A DNA stretch of 64,000 nucleotides from Diphasiastrum complanatum (lineage: Eukaryota; Streptophyta; Lycopodiopsida; Lycopodiales; Lycopodiaceae), in assembly GCA_029204225.1 (NCBI GenBank), contig MU832568.1:1-64000 (forward strand). The letters are read 5' to 3'. The translations under genes and the position numbers were made by a program. The notes below the pieces were generated by a model that had not been told where the DNA came from, searched no databases, and saw only the letters and a program-made list of their open reading frames with translations. Shown in pieces: positions 12,711 to 24,313 of this stretch; the stretch's first letter is position 1; each line of letters opens with the position of its first letter.

Positions 12711-13205
12711 AAAGCCAAACAAAGAAAATGACTTGATTATTAGAGCCTATCCATTAATGAAACGGGCCCAATGGGGTTGCCTGAGTTCGTTATCTTGACA
12801 TCAAAGGTTTTTTGGTCCCATGTTCTCCCATTAGAAACCAAGAAGCATTAACATAAGAAGGTTGGCTCGGACCAAAGTTTACATGGTTCGAGATTCAATA
12901 CCACCCAATTAACCCACATGCAAGTGATCGTGTGTAGACGGAAAATAGCAAACGACATACAAAAAGCCAACAAAGAAAATGACTTATTAGAGCCTATACA
13001 TTAATGAAACGGGCCTAATGGGGTTGCCTGAGTTCGTTATCTTGACATCAAAGGTTTCTTTGGTCCCATGTTCTCCCCTTAGAAACCAAGAAGCATTAAC
13101 ATAAGAGGGGTGGCTCGGACCAAAGTTTACCTGGTTCGAGATTCAATACCACCCAACTAGCCACATGCAAGTGATCGTGTGTAGACGGAAAATAGCAAAT
13201 GACAT
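12711..13205. repeat. Approx. 245-bp two-copy tandem duplication upstream of the 12.6-kb gene
   Basis: Copy 1 (12,711-12,958) and copy 2 (12,963-13,205) share over 90% of bases by eye, from AAAGCCAA to GACGGAAAATAGCAAA(C/T)GACAT. The unit includes GGGGTTGCCTGAGTTCGTTA and GGCTCGGACCAAAGTTTAC. Small indels separate the copies. It lies immediately 5' of the minus-strand ATG at 12,672, so the duplicated unit probably includes that gene's leader or promoter. Confidence 0.9.
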
Positions 13206-13464
13206 TTGTTGAATGGAATAAAAGTGACTTGCATTGGAAAAAAAAAGTGACTTGCATGCACACTTTGCTTTTGCTTTTCTTTGAGTGAGCAAGCATGCAT
13301 CTCATTGACTATCTGCATTAGAACATGACAAAGATGCTATCTACCTCTGTGGAGTATCTCTCTTTCTACACTATGGTAGGACTTGGTAGATGAATTCAAG
13401 TCTTTAGGTTCTTGAACTTTGTCTTTACAAGTACATTTGAAATGGAATATTGTTAAAGAAAATC

Positions 13465-13713
13465 AGAATACATGAAAGAGGCTACGAGTGGTTATTCAGT
13501 AAATTTCCCTCTCTAGATGTTGACTTTGAGATATGTGTTCTATTTTTCAAAGAGAGAGATAGAGTAGTTACACTTTTTGGAGATAGATATGTACATCCAG
13601 TTGAGATGGTTTCTATAGGTAATGTAATGAAAATTTTTAATATGTCACAATATAATGTGTATTTTTTGTTTGCAAGCCCATTTTGGATTTTGAATGCATT
13701 TCTATAGTTGTGA
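13465..13713 (+). pseudogene. Ty3/gypsy fragment (protease to RT linker), interrupted by element A
   Basis: The frame reads GYEWLFSKFPSLDVDFE, VVTLFGDRYVHPVEM, NVMKIFN, LFASPFW. The same succession occurs at 40,305-40,510 in element E (GYEWLFNKHPEIDFEKH, VTLFGDNFVHPSGM, NVMEIFD, LFAKPIL), so both belong to one gypsy family. Similarity to element E runs at nucleotide level to about AGTTGTGAA at 13,713, where LTR sequence of element A begins. Element A therefore appears to have landed in this older fragment. Confidence 0.75.
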
Positions 13714-14353
13714 AACTTTAGGCCTTTTTGCGGGACTTTTAATGTCGCAAGGCCTAAATGTCAAGTTAGTGAATAAAGTTGGGTTTCCCTCCAATTTTAA
13801 TGGTTCTCACACTTTTTAAATTTGAATAAAAAGAGAGGCAAGACTGGACCAATAGGATTCAGAGGCCAGGGTCCTCCTCTCTACTATAAGAAGGGACCAA
13901 CTCGAGTTGCTCCTCATGTTCATTTCCTCATTTCAATAAAGCAGATTGGTTCTCTTCAGAATTGGATTGATGAATGTCCTTGCTCTCTATCACTTTTCCT
14001 CCATCTCTCATGCTTATTTGGATTTTGCTATTTGTTGGATCTGAGTGTTATTGGGATTGTATGTTATTATACTTTTTATGAGAGAGAAAGGGAGAGACAG
14101 ATAAAGAGTAAGCTATCTCTGTTGTGGATGTGTAGTGTTAGGGGATTGTAAGTGTTTAAGGGATGAGTAGTGTTAAAGGGTAGGAGGGTTCATGGATGTA
14201 GAGATAGATGTGAATCCTCCATTCATGTTGAATTCTGAACTAAACTATCGCTCTCATGGGAACGAACCTACGCGTGACAACTAACTCCGTCTCTTTGATG
14301 CTAGATTGACTAGATCTTGGATTCAGGTTAGGCAAGGAAAGAGACCCACTACA
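13714..14353 (+). repeat. 5' LTR of element A
   Basis: Matches the 3' LTR from ACTTTAGGCC to the end CCACTACA at 14,353. The first roughly 145 bp of the LTR (TGTTGGAGGG...), present at 23,727, are missing here. Conversely, about 180 bp at 13,857-14,038 are absent from the 3' copy. It contains a hairpin-forming inverted repeat, TTAGGCC...GGCCTAA, at about 13,718-13,758 and a purine-rich AGAGAGAAAGGGAGAGA run near 14,080. Confidence 0.85.
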
Positions 14354-14357
14354 ATTT

Positions 14358-14375
14358 TGGCGCCGTTGCCGGGGA
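14358..14375 (+). other. Primer-binding site of element A
   Basis: TGGCGCCGTTGCCGGGGA lies four bases after the end of the 5' LTR. This is the primer-binding site typical of plant Tat/Athila-type gypsy elements, complementary to a tRNA 3' end (usually given as tRNA-Asp). Confidence 0.8.
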
Positions 14376-14801
14376 GCTACGCCAATTTTTCAGTTTGCAG
14401 CATGATTGTTGGATGGTTAGCTTGCATTAGGCATCTTGTCATGGCATGAATAGTGTTAGATCTGCATTTTAGGGTTAATTCGGGATTGATTTTGCTTGAT
14501 TTGAGTGGATTGGCTTGTTTGAAATCTAATCTGATTAATAATAGGGAAAGCTATTCAGATCACCAAATATAAGGTCAAAAAAGAGGCAGAAAGCGTCATC
14601 AAAGCTGATAACTTTTTATCCTCTTTCAGGAAACCTTCGCCGAGTTGCAGAAACCTTCAGTTTTGTTTATAGAACCTTCAATTTGAAGGGCGAAGATCAA
14701 TTCCCAACAGATTTTCAAAAACATTAGAAAAACCTTCAAAAAACACCAAAAAATCGCCAAAACTCTAAAAATACAAAAAAAGATTCTTCGCCCGATTCAA
14801 T

Positions 14802-16130
14802 GTGCTTAGGTGTGATTCAGATCTATCTACTGCCAGGTCGGCGAAGAATAATACCAAAAATAAAAAGGTTTTCAGAGGATCAGTTGTCATATTGTCATAT
14901 TTTTGCCAAAGAGTCACTTTTTTGCAAAAATACGAATGCGAACCTGAGCTGATTAACGAAAATGCCATGATTATGTGGTTTTTGTCAAGTCTACCTAAAC
15001 AGATCAGACGTGAGCTGAAACGCCATAATGAGTATGCACTCTTGCAAAATGCTATGGACGATGCAATTCGGGAGGAGGATGAAGATTCAGATGATGAGCC
15101 AAATATCAGTATGTTGCCTTATACAACAGGGCAGACTACTATGACATCCACCACTATTGCATCAACGAATGCCAATGCTACTGCAGAAATGATGCTCAAT
15201 GAGTTCGAGAAACTTGGGAAGAACCAGCAGAAACAGATGGAAAAGTTGCAGTTGCAATTTGATGAGAAGATCAAAGCATTGGAAAATTTCCACGGGGAAG
15301 CAAACAAGGAACTTGAAAAGCTTGCAAAGACTTTTCCTACCAGGGAAAATGTTTGGTGTTCTATTTGTACAGGAAATCACACAGTGAACGAGTCCTCAAT
15401 TGAAAAAACGAATGGAAATCAGTGGTTGCCATCTGTGTAATTCACCGGATCATGAGACTGCTTTTTGCAACTTCAACCCTTGGATAATTCAACAACGGTA
15501 TGCCCAAATGGGATATCAAGAACCACAATATGGAGGTAATCCAACAGTAAGACCGCGACAATCTGCTCTTGGATACCCAGAATGTTTAGCTTTACCTACC
15601 CCACCAAAGCACTCCGCTCATCTAGCCAATTTGATGGAACCAAAAACCTGACGGAAATGCTGAGCAATGGAACTATGGAAATGATCAAGCAAGTGGATCT
15701 TCAGGTGGATCTTCAGAACAATATGCCATTTATGCTGTTGCTCAACAACAAGCCTCCAAAAATTGGACCAGAGCACCACTCGGAGGCTTTGCATGTGGAG
15801 AAAATCACAGAGTTGCAAAATGCCCAAATAAAGAAAAATTTGTACCATTCTGTCATGATTGTGGTTGCGGTCATTGCTATAAAGACTGTCCAGCAAGACC
15901 GAAGCCACCACCAGCTACAGCACCTGTAAATTTGATAACAATTAAGCAAAGACCAGTAGCTCAGAATAAACCAAGCGCAACCTTGATGGTGGTCACCAGA
16001 GCACAAAAGCAGAAAGAACCAGTAATGGTCCAATACCTGCTGATTCTATACCATTCAATGATATACCAACAACATCGGGAGTCTATCCAAATCTTAATAC
16101 AGAAAAATGAAGATATCAGGATATGAGACA
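14802..16130 (+). pseudogene. gag of element A, with several zinc-knuckle motifs
   Basis: About 400 codons in at least three frames. The first part (to 15,440) has a helical capsid-like segment (MIMWFLSSLPKQIRRELKR), an acidic stretch (EEDEDSDDEP) and a coiled-coil-like region (EKLGKNQQKQMEKLQLQFDE). Zinc-knuckle-like motifs follow: CSICTGNH near 15,358, CHLCNSPDHETAFC near 15,426 (CX2CX4HX4C), CGENHRVAKC near 15,800 and CHDCGCGHCYKDC near 15,860. This is the nucleocapsid role of Gag, binding genomic RNA. Frame changes near 15,400 and 15,640 break the gene. The exact start is unclear because the upstream leader is open only in part. Confidence 0.75.
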
Positions 16131-19100
16131 GTGGATCAAACATCTGCAAGAAGAAGAGGAGCTTGAAGCTGCTAAAGCAACAGCTGAAGTTCATTCTTCA
16201 CCATTGCAGCCGCCGAGAAATTTACGTATGGATATGAATGATCAGTTACATCATCTTGAAGAACCCTTCAAGATGACTGAACCAAAAACACCGCATACAT
16301 AACTACTCATGAACATTTTGTCTAGCAAGATCAATATTTCATTGGGAGAGTTCCTGAAGTTGGTGCCAAAAGCAAAAGAAGTCTTAGCGCAAAAGTTAGC
16401 TCAAGAAGAACCAGAAGTCCATCAGGAGCCGCTTTTTTGTGCTGGATTTGAAGAATCTAACGAAGTACTCCATGTTGGAGCTGCTTAAGAAAGTGAACAA
16501 AAGAATATCACTCTGTCGATACAACATAGACAATTTCCTAAGGAAGCAGCCGTGATAGATGGGGATTCAGGAGTTAACCTTATTTCTACAAAGCTATGTG
16601 CAAAATGGGGCCTTACAAAGATTAAGTCTGCTACTTTTGCTATTAAGCTAGCTGATCAAACAACAGTTCGTCTACGAGGAATGGTGGAAGATATACCTGT
16701 GAGAATTGCGGGAGTACAATTCGTCATTACTTTCGTAGTGACGGACTTACCAGAAGCGCCAAATGTCTACCGAATTCTATTAGGACGTCCATGGTTACGA
16801 TTTGCGCAAGTAGTTCATAACTGGGGTACCGGAAAAATCACTTTTGAGAATCGTGAACGTGCAGTTAAAATTGATCCTACAACTTGGACTATCAAACCAG
16901 TGGTCCAAAAAGAGGATGACAATTTGTCAACAACAAATCATACTTGTGATCGACTAGAGAAAAATTTGGGAGTTCATTACGATTCTCAAACGGATACTGT
17001 TAGTTGGAATGAAGCTCTTGCAACAATTGACTGTACAGCAGGATATATGTGTCAGCAAGATAATCAATCAGATTTGAGCGAGATGCCCTTATTAGATCGA
17101 ACTTTGGATACACCAATCACGTTTCCACTGAATGTGCTGAATGTAGCCTGGATATCAACGGAACCTATACCAGATCCGATTGAGGATGAACTCATTCTTG
17201 TGAGTCATGCCTTGACTTATGATGGCAATGCAGAACTTACGGATGAGCAGATTCTAAATCATATGGATTCGACTAGATTTGGAGTGCGTAACTATCAAGA
17301 TTGCTTTGCATGGACTTATCAAGATCTGAAGGGTATTCCGACGTTAGTTATTGAACATTCCATACCTTTAGTACCTGATGCAGTCCCAAAGGTTACAAAG
17401 TTCTATCACTGTAATCCTAATGTGGCGGACCTGATAAAGAAAGAACTTCAGAGATTGCTTGACGCCGATTTTATTTATGAGATCGAGCATACTGAATGGA
17501 TTTCACCGATTGTCATTGTTCCTAAGAAAAATGAAAAATTGCGGATCTGTGTGAATCTCAAAGCGTTGAACAAAGTGACACGAAAGGATCACTTTCCGTT
17601 ACCTTTTACTAAAAGCATTTTGGATAGCCTTGCTGGAGCGGAAGCTTATAGTTTCCTGGATGGATTTAGTGGTTACAACCAGGTTAAGATTGCACCTGCT
17701 GATCATCATAAAACTGCTTTTGCAACATAATGGGGCACCTATGCTTACAAAGTAATGTTGTTTGGACTCTGTAATACACCAAGTTCATTCCAAAGAGTAA
17801 TGCAATTTGCTTTTAAAGATTATCTGTAGAAATTTCTTGAAATTTACTTGGACGACTTGGGAGTTCATAGTATAGATACAGACCACCTGGATTGATTGGA
17901 GAAAGTATTGAAAGATGCCGCAAATATCAGATTTCTCTAAATCCGAAAAAATGTCAGATATGGGTTTTCCACGGAGTTGTGCTTGGACATGTGATATCAA
18001 GACATGGTATTGCCACGGATTATTCTAACATCAAAGTTATTGTGGAATTGGCACCGCCAGCAACAATTGGAGTTTACGTGTTTATGGGTCATGCGAACTA
18101 CTATCAAATCTTTATTATCTTCTTTGCGGACTTAGCACGACCTATATACAAACTGACTATTGTTCTTATTTGGATAGTAGAAGCGTTAGAAGCCTTTGAA
18201 AAATTAAAAAATGCATTAACTTTAGCACAAATATTGCGTTCTCCAGATTGGACGATAGAGTTTCATGTTCATACGGATGCCTCAAAATACGCCATTGGAT
18301 CAGTTTTGACGCAGCCAGGTGACTATAAGAAATATTATCCTATACGATTTGCAAGTAGACAGCTTACAGATCCAGGAAAGAAATATTCAACAACAGAACG
18401 CGAGGCATTAGCCATGATTTTCTCTGTTCGGAAATTTTGTCACTACCTCATGGAAACACACTTTGCATTTTAGACGGATCATCAACCGTTACTTTACTTG
18501 GTAAACAAGACATGCAATACTGGACGTATTGCAAGATGGTTATTGTTATTGACTGAATTTGACTTTCAAATTGTGGTTCGAAAGGGCAAGCAACATTATC
18601 TAGCTGATCATGTTTTGCAAATTGAATCCGCACCAGGTAATACTGAAGTGGATGATGAACTGCCAGATGCTGCATTGTTCTATGTTGAAGCAGTACATGA
18701 GTGGGCAGTAGATATTGTTGAGTACCTGATGCTAGGAAAACCGAATGACTCCCTGACAAAAGTACAGAAGAGACAATTGATTCATAAGGCTCAACCTTAT
18801 CAATTAATTGCAGGACAATTGTATTGTCGTGGATCAAATAATATTTTATAAATGTGTGTTTTACCACATAAAGTACTAGATTTAATCACGTTTTCACATG
18901 ATGGCATGGGTGGAGGACACTTCTCTACAGATATTATTGTTCGCAAACTTTTACAATCAGGTTGTTGGTGGCCTACGCTTCACAAGGACACAAAAAATTT
19001 TATTCAGACATGTGATGTTTGCCAGCGAGCACGACGACCTACTCGACAGAACTATGAACTCTTGCATCCGGTTTTATCGCAAGCACCGTTTGAAAAATGG

Positions 19101-19963
19101 GGACTGGATTATGTTGGACCTATTCACCCTGCCGCACGAGGATCACAGGCCCGATACATTATCATCGCAACTGATTATATGACCAAGTGGGTAGAAGCCA
19201 AAGCTGTCAAAGTTGTTGATGCAAAATCTACAGCCAAGTTTCTATATGAAAATATTATAATTAGATTTGGATGTTCGATCGAGATTGTCAGTGACCGGGA
19301 TACACTTTGTCAATCAAACAATAAAGTGTTTACTGGAAAAAAAAAATTGTTATACACAGATTTAGTACTCCCTACTATCCCAGAGGGAATGGCCAAGATG
19401 AATCTTCCAATAAGATTCTCTGCACCATTATGACAAAGACAGTTGAAGCGAGTCGATCTGATTGAGAACATAAATTGTATGCAGCATTATGGGCATTCAG
19501 AACCGCTTACAAAAATAGTACAAATCAAACACCTTTTCAACTGGTTTATGGTCAAGATGTTGTCATGCCGATTGAATTTTTAATCCCATCCTTAGCAGCA
19601 ATGAACGATTAAATGATGATAAGTCTTTACAACTCCGTCATGAAGCGTTGCACAAATTATGTGAAACCCAAATTGATGGCAGTTCATGCCTTAGCAACAA
19701 AGATAGCCCATCGCAAGGCATGGCACGATCGCGGATTGCACAAAAAAGATTTGAAAGCAGGAGATCTGGCATTGATGTACAAAACCAAGCTGATCAAGGA
19801 AAAGTTGAAGTTTACCGATGAAGGCCCGTATAAAGTGAAAGAAATCTTGAACTATGGCGTAGTGATTCTTGAGCACTTGGATGGAAAACGATTTGATACT
19901 CCGATGAATGGCAGCCGATTACGCAAGTTTTGGCAGCCTGCTCCGCCAGTTCAGCAAGCCTGA
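16131..19963 (+). pseudogene. pol of element A: protease, RT, RNase H, integrase
   Basis: Protease: IDGDSGVNLIS near 16,552 and RILLGRPWLRF near 16,770. Reverse transcriptase: about 17,400-17,880, with ELQRLLDADFIYEIE, SPIVIVPKKN, RICVNLKALNKVT, DHFPLPF, FLDGFSGYNQVKIAP, then an in-frame TAA at 17,728, GTYAYKVMLFGLCN, and YLDD in the catalytic position. RNase H: about 18,180-18,640 (HTDASKYAIG, FASRQLT, STTEREALAMIF). Integrase: zinc-binding HDGMGGGHFSTD...CDVCQRARRPT from about 18,898, catalytic LDYVGPIHP and ATDYMTKWVEAKA, IVSDRD, and a C-terminal KFTDEGPYKVKEILNYGVV...NGSRLRKFW ending at 19,963. Stops at 17,728, 17,827, 18,471 and 18,849 and a frameshift inside integrase disable it. Confidence 0.88.
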
Positions 19964-20777
19964 TCTCAATATTTTTTTTAAAATTTTAATTGTTTTTCAA
20001 TTTTTTTGTTTTCAGTACTTAATTTGCTGAGATTTTTGGAAAAAGACAGTAAAAAAAAAAAGTAAAGCAAGACATAAGAAAAGACTGATGAGCAAAAGTC
20101 AGAAAGTCATCAGCATAGGCAAAAGGAAGCACAATAATTTTTTGATGGAAAACGGCTTAGAAAATCACTGTTTTGGTCAGATTTAGCCTATACAATACCA
20201 GAAACCTTCGCTGAGCTCTCAGACTGTACATCCACTCTAGATATATCGAATTTGAGGTAGGCGAAGGTTCCTGTCAAGAGAAAATCCAATTTTTGAGTTA
20301 GGCGAGGTATCACTGATATGCCATTTTGGGAACCTTCGCCGAGCATCTTCACCTCATTATGAACCTTTGCCGACCTGCTAGATGATCTTAAAATGTTAAA
20401 ATTAGGTTGTCCATAGGTTCAGATTGTGAAAAAAATGCATTTATGACAGTACTTGGGCGAAGGTTCATCCTTCACCAGACCTGGAAAACATTCGCTTGAT
20501 AGGTTCAGATCCCCAGAAACCTTCGCCAAGATTTTTATAGCCTATTTTCACAATACTGTATATGCCTGCAAATTTTTATTCAGAACTGATCAACCAAACT
20601 AGTATTCAGTGTAATGGACCTACCAAATTCACCTATAAGTTGACTAAATTCGATTCATTCCTCACTTGTGCTAGCAAAGCTCTTGCAAATTTTTCTTGCG
20701 ACCAAAGCCTTCCAAAATTTCTGCATTGCTTTCTGATACACTTTTACACGTTTTATATTTCCTTTCTGATCATCATG
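19964..20777 (+). other. Spacer between pol and ORF3 of element A, rich in CTTCGCC(GA) words
   Basis: No gene here. The segment carries at least seven copies, in both orientations, of a word close to GAACCTTCGCCGA (near 20,206, 20,258, 20,300, 20,331, 20,360, 20,456 and 20,516). The same word recurs in the gag leader at 14,630-14,850. It may be leader or regulatory sequence for the downstream ORF. Confidence 0.6.
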
Positions 20778-23675
20778 TCTTCCACCGATACTTCCCAGTC
20801 TCCGCGCTATACTATCCATCGTGATGTCCCATCTGCAACGGACATCATGATTCTTCCTAGCACAAGCATGGTCACTCAGTGGATGACCCTTGCGGAGCCG
20901 CTGCTCACTGCAATGGGTATTCATGAGAGAGACTTTTCGGGTCGCATCAATATGGATTTCATCACTCTTGCTTTTAGTACGTGGAAGGAAGAGAAATCCA
21001 AATTTTATATCACTTTCCAGGGAGCCACACATAAGGTGCCTGTCACTGAGGCCGCACTTGCAGCTATAGGTATAGCATCTGGCACGCAGGCCTCACCCAA
21101 TCATAAGCACGCCAAACAGACCACCAAGCCATATATTGACCTCACCAACGATCTGCACTAGACCAATGATGGCTACCTTTTGGAAGCCATCACTGAACCT
21201 TCAATCCACGTTGTTGCCCAGTTACTGAACAACTTTCTGATGGTTGGCAACCTCAAGAAAGACCCCATCACATCACAGATCCTCCATAGGATAGTGAGTC
21301 CCACACCAAGTTAGCCAAGACTGTTTCTGGTGAGCTCAAACGAGCTATTAAGGCCAATACTAAGCAGCAGTTCGCTGTCGGCTCTTTATTGTCCCTTTTA
21401 GCCACTTCTCACTTAGAAAACAAAATCCATGGCTTCCACCTGGATTCTGTGCTTTCGGTCTATGAAGAAGCACCGGCCGAGTCATCTCACCAGGCCTTGA
21501 GTTCTCATAGTTATCGTCGTCCACGCAGCGAGATCGTTATTCCTGACTCACCTTCCGCGTCACGACGTCGCACTAGGCATACCTCGTCAACTGCGCTTCC
21601 ACCCCCTGTTGTTGTTCGCACTGAACTTCCCATTCCCCCAGCCTCTGATGCTTCCCTCGCCTCTGCTTCCATTCAAGGACAGTCTGTGACCATTGGGCCT
21701 AACATTCTCATCACAGCTGCCCAGGCCGCCTCACCCCCACACACCGAAGCCACCTCACCAAACACACAATTTTTCATGGATATGTTCGATGATTCTGATC
21801 CCCTTGGGGCCATCGAAATTTTTGAAATGCCCTAGAGCCCTGCACCCTTTGAACTCCAATCCCCTGGAAGAGGATTCGGACATATCCATGAATCTACTGT
21901 TGGTGTTGAAGATGTCAGCCAACAACCTCATACGGAAGATAGTTCAGCCCCATTTCGGGTCGACAAAGCTGTAAAATCACCAAAACAGTTCGACGCCACA
22001 ATGCTTGAAGGGTTTGAAGAGGAAGACCATTTTGAAGAAGAAGACGTAGTGGCACCTCTTCCACACCAACCAAGGACAGCTCCATCAGGTCCTCCTCCTG
22101 CTGTTGCCTCCACAACCGTCGATTCTCGGGATGCTCTAGGTTTGGTTTCAAGCCTTGCGCAAGTGATCCAGTCGATGCTGGATAAAAAGAAGGAAATGGA
22201 GCAGAGAATCTCTGATCTGGAGTCTAAAAACACTCTAATCAACCAGAAACTTGTCCAGCTAGATTGAGAGTTGAAGATTGCCAAACAACACGAAGACAAG
22301 GATGAAGCCGAAAAGAAGTTGGCCCAGCAACAAGCTGATCACTTGGAAGAATACATCATCTCCCTACAAAATGCCCTGACAACCGCACAGGATCAGGTGG
22401 ATAAGGTTGTGCAGGATGCCAAGCAATAGGTGCAGCTGCTGAAGGGGCAATTACAGATGGCTGAACAAGATTGCACGCGACTTCAAGGTGAATTGGATGC
22501 GACCACCCTTGAGCGTGATGCGTATCTTCAAACTCAAATACCAAATCATCCAGTCACACCGACGGAGATTGCGTATTTATTCAAAAAAATGGAGACATAC
22601 AAAGTGGCCCTTCAGGGATTTTAAGGTTGCTTTGACAGGTTCAAAGGAGCAGCTTCAACCGAGTTGGAAAAGACTAACGAGACCATTACCGCCTATGAAA
22701 AAGCAGTCGTTTGAGTGTTGGAAGCCGGACCACAAATCCCCGTACCGGTCATGCCGTAATTCTCCCCTCCACGCCAAGAAGCCGTACCAATGGATACAGG
22801 GATTGATTCGAGCATGGACCAGGGGGGAGCTCCAGATATAGCAGACCAACCGCCAACCATACCGGCAGTACAAGCGGATCCATCTTCATCAAGGACAACA
22901 CCTCTATTCAGAAGGCCCATCAACGTCGAGGACCAGATCCAGACCTTCTTAAAGCAACATCCGCATGAGTCCTCGCGTGGTGGATGGGTTCTGAAGTTTA
23001 AGACCTCTGAGATCGAGGCCGATAAAGAGTTAGACAAAATACCTGCATTGGGAGAGCAGCCGGCATGGAGAATCATGGTTTTTGAGAAAACTCCGGAATC
23101 AATTAGGAGTTACGTCGCCAGCCCTCGCCAATTGCGGGTAGATCCCTATTACGTGCCAATGCTGCGAAGAAATAAATGGAAAGATTTGGGATTGGCTATG
23201 GACAAAATCACCATCCATACGTCCAATTGGCCAATCATCCATCAACCTTATAGTTGGACCTTATCATTGGATTTCCATCGCGCCTTACAAGCCTATCCAC
23301 AAGAGTATGCCACTCTCCAGATCCAACAGTGCGACAATCGGCAATGTTTGCTAAAGATCTAACTCTATTGGCGTCAGTGGCAACCAGATGGGATGATTGT
23401 CTCCCTCCTCTGGCATTCGATCCAAATAAGCCGATGGCCTCAGAGCAAATCAAAGATCAGTTGTCGGTTGCTCATTTATATTTTCGTACGACAATGATGG
23501 GAGGCTCTTGGGAATCACGCTTCACATCATGGACAACCTCCAAGTGGATTGCCGGAGCCCGGCGTTGTTTCTTGCCGCACAATTTGGATTTTAATACTGC
23601 ACGTCTCGATTTTATGGAGAAGGTGCAGCATCATTTAATCAAGATTCGGCGCGAAGCCAATAAAAGTCCCCAATA
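20778..23675 (+). pseudogene. Extra ORF (ORF3) of element A, downstream of integrase, coiled coil
   Basis: An additional coding region of about 960 codons in the position where some plant LTR elements carry an env-like gene. It opens at ATG 20,778 (MSSTDTSQSPRYTIHRD); the frame also stays open upstream to 20,562. Segment 1 is a globular part (STWKEEKSKFYITFQGATHK). Segment 2, about 21,480-22,120, is Ser/Pro-rich and disordered, with an acidic patch. Segment 3, about 22,140-22,620, is a strong coiled coil (KKKEMEQRISDLESKN; LKGQLQMAEQDCTRLQGELD). Segment 4, about 22,800-23,675, is another globular part (GGWVLKFKTSEIEADKE). No signal peptide or membrane segment is visible, so it does not look like a classical envelope protein. 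About six stops and two frameshifts break it. I do not recognise the family. Confidence 0.7.
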
Positions 23676-23710
23676 ACTACATATTGCACGTGTCGTGGGA
23701 CCGCCACCAG

Positions 23711-23726
23711 TTTTGGTTGGGGATAA
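23711..23726 (+). other. Polypurine-like tract before the 3' LTR of element A
   Basis: TTTTGGTTGGGGATAA directly precedes the LTR start TGTTGGAGGG at 23,727. Placement is what one expects for plus-strand priming, although the tract is short and impure. Confidence 0.5.
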
Positions 23727-24313
23727 TGTTGGAGGGTTTGCGGATCTCAAGGCAACCCTAACCCTAGTTAATAAGTAAGAGGGATTTGGCACCCTACGTG
23801 TGTAAGTCCAACCCGATGATCACACAGTTATTTGATTGATTAGTTAAAAGTTAATAAAAGGACTTTAGGCCTTTTTGCGGAACTTTTAATGTCACAAGGC
23901 CTAAATGTCAAGTTAGTGAATAAAGTTGGATTTCCCTCCAATTCTAATAGTTCCCACACTTTTTTAAATTTGAATAAAAAGAAAGGCAAGACTGGACCAA
24001 TTGGATCTGAGTGTTATTGGGATTGTATGTTATTATACTTTTTATAAGAGAGAAAGGGAGGGAGAGAAAGAGTAAGCTATCTCTGTTGTGGATGTGTAGT
24101 GTTAAGGGATTGTAAGTGTTAAGGGATGAGTAGTGTTAAAGAGTAGGGTTAATGGATGTAGAGATAGATGTGAATCCTCCATTCATGTTGAATTCTGAAC
24201 TAAACTATCGCTCTCATGGGAACGAACCTACGCGTGACAACTAACTCCGTCTCTTTGATGCTAGATTGACTAGATCTTGGATTCAGGTTAGGCAAGGAAA
24301 GAAACTCACTACA
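23727..24313 (+). repeat. 3' LTR of element A
   Basis: Starts TGTTGGAGGG and ends ACTCACTACA (TG...CA). It matches the 5' LTR over its last roughly 600 bp apart from a deletion of about 180 bp at the join CCAATTGGATCTGAG near 24,000. The 5' LTR has flanking similar words (AGGATTCAGAG and TTGGATCTGAG) at the ends of the missing segment. Confidence 0.85.

Larger units (their letters stand above)
13714..24313 (+). mobile_element. Ty3/gypsy LTR retrotransposon, element A (near full length, inactive)
   Basis: A 10.6-kb element with a 5' LTR (13,714-14,353), PBS, gag, protease, reverse transcriptase, RNase H and integrase in gypsy order, an additional long ORF after integrase, a polypurine tract and a 3' LTR (23,727-24,313). 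The PBS (TGGCGCCGTTGCCGGGGA) and the RT motif FLDGFSGYNQ resemble the Tat/Athila side of plant gypsy elements. Several stops and frameshifts in each gene make it inactive. The two LTRs differ by base changes and two large indels, so insertion is not recent. No target-site duplication can be defined because the 5' LTR start is missing. Confidence 0.88.

Noticed and set aside
20778-23675. ORF3 as a retroviral-type envelope gene
   Set aside because: There is no signal peptide, membrane anchor or cleavage site visible; position alone is not enough.
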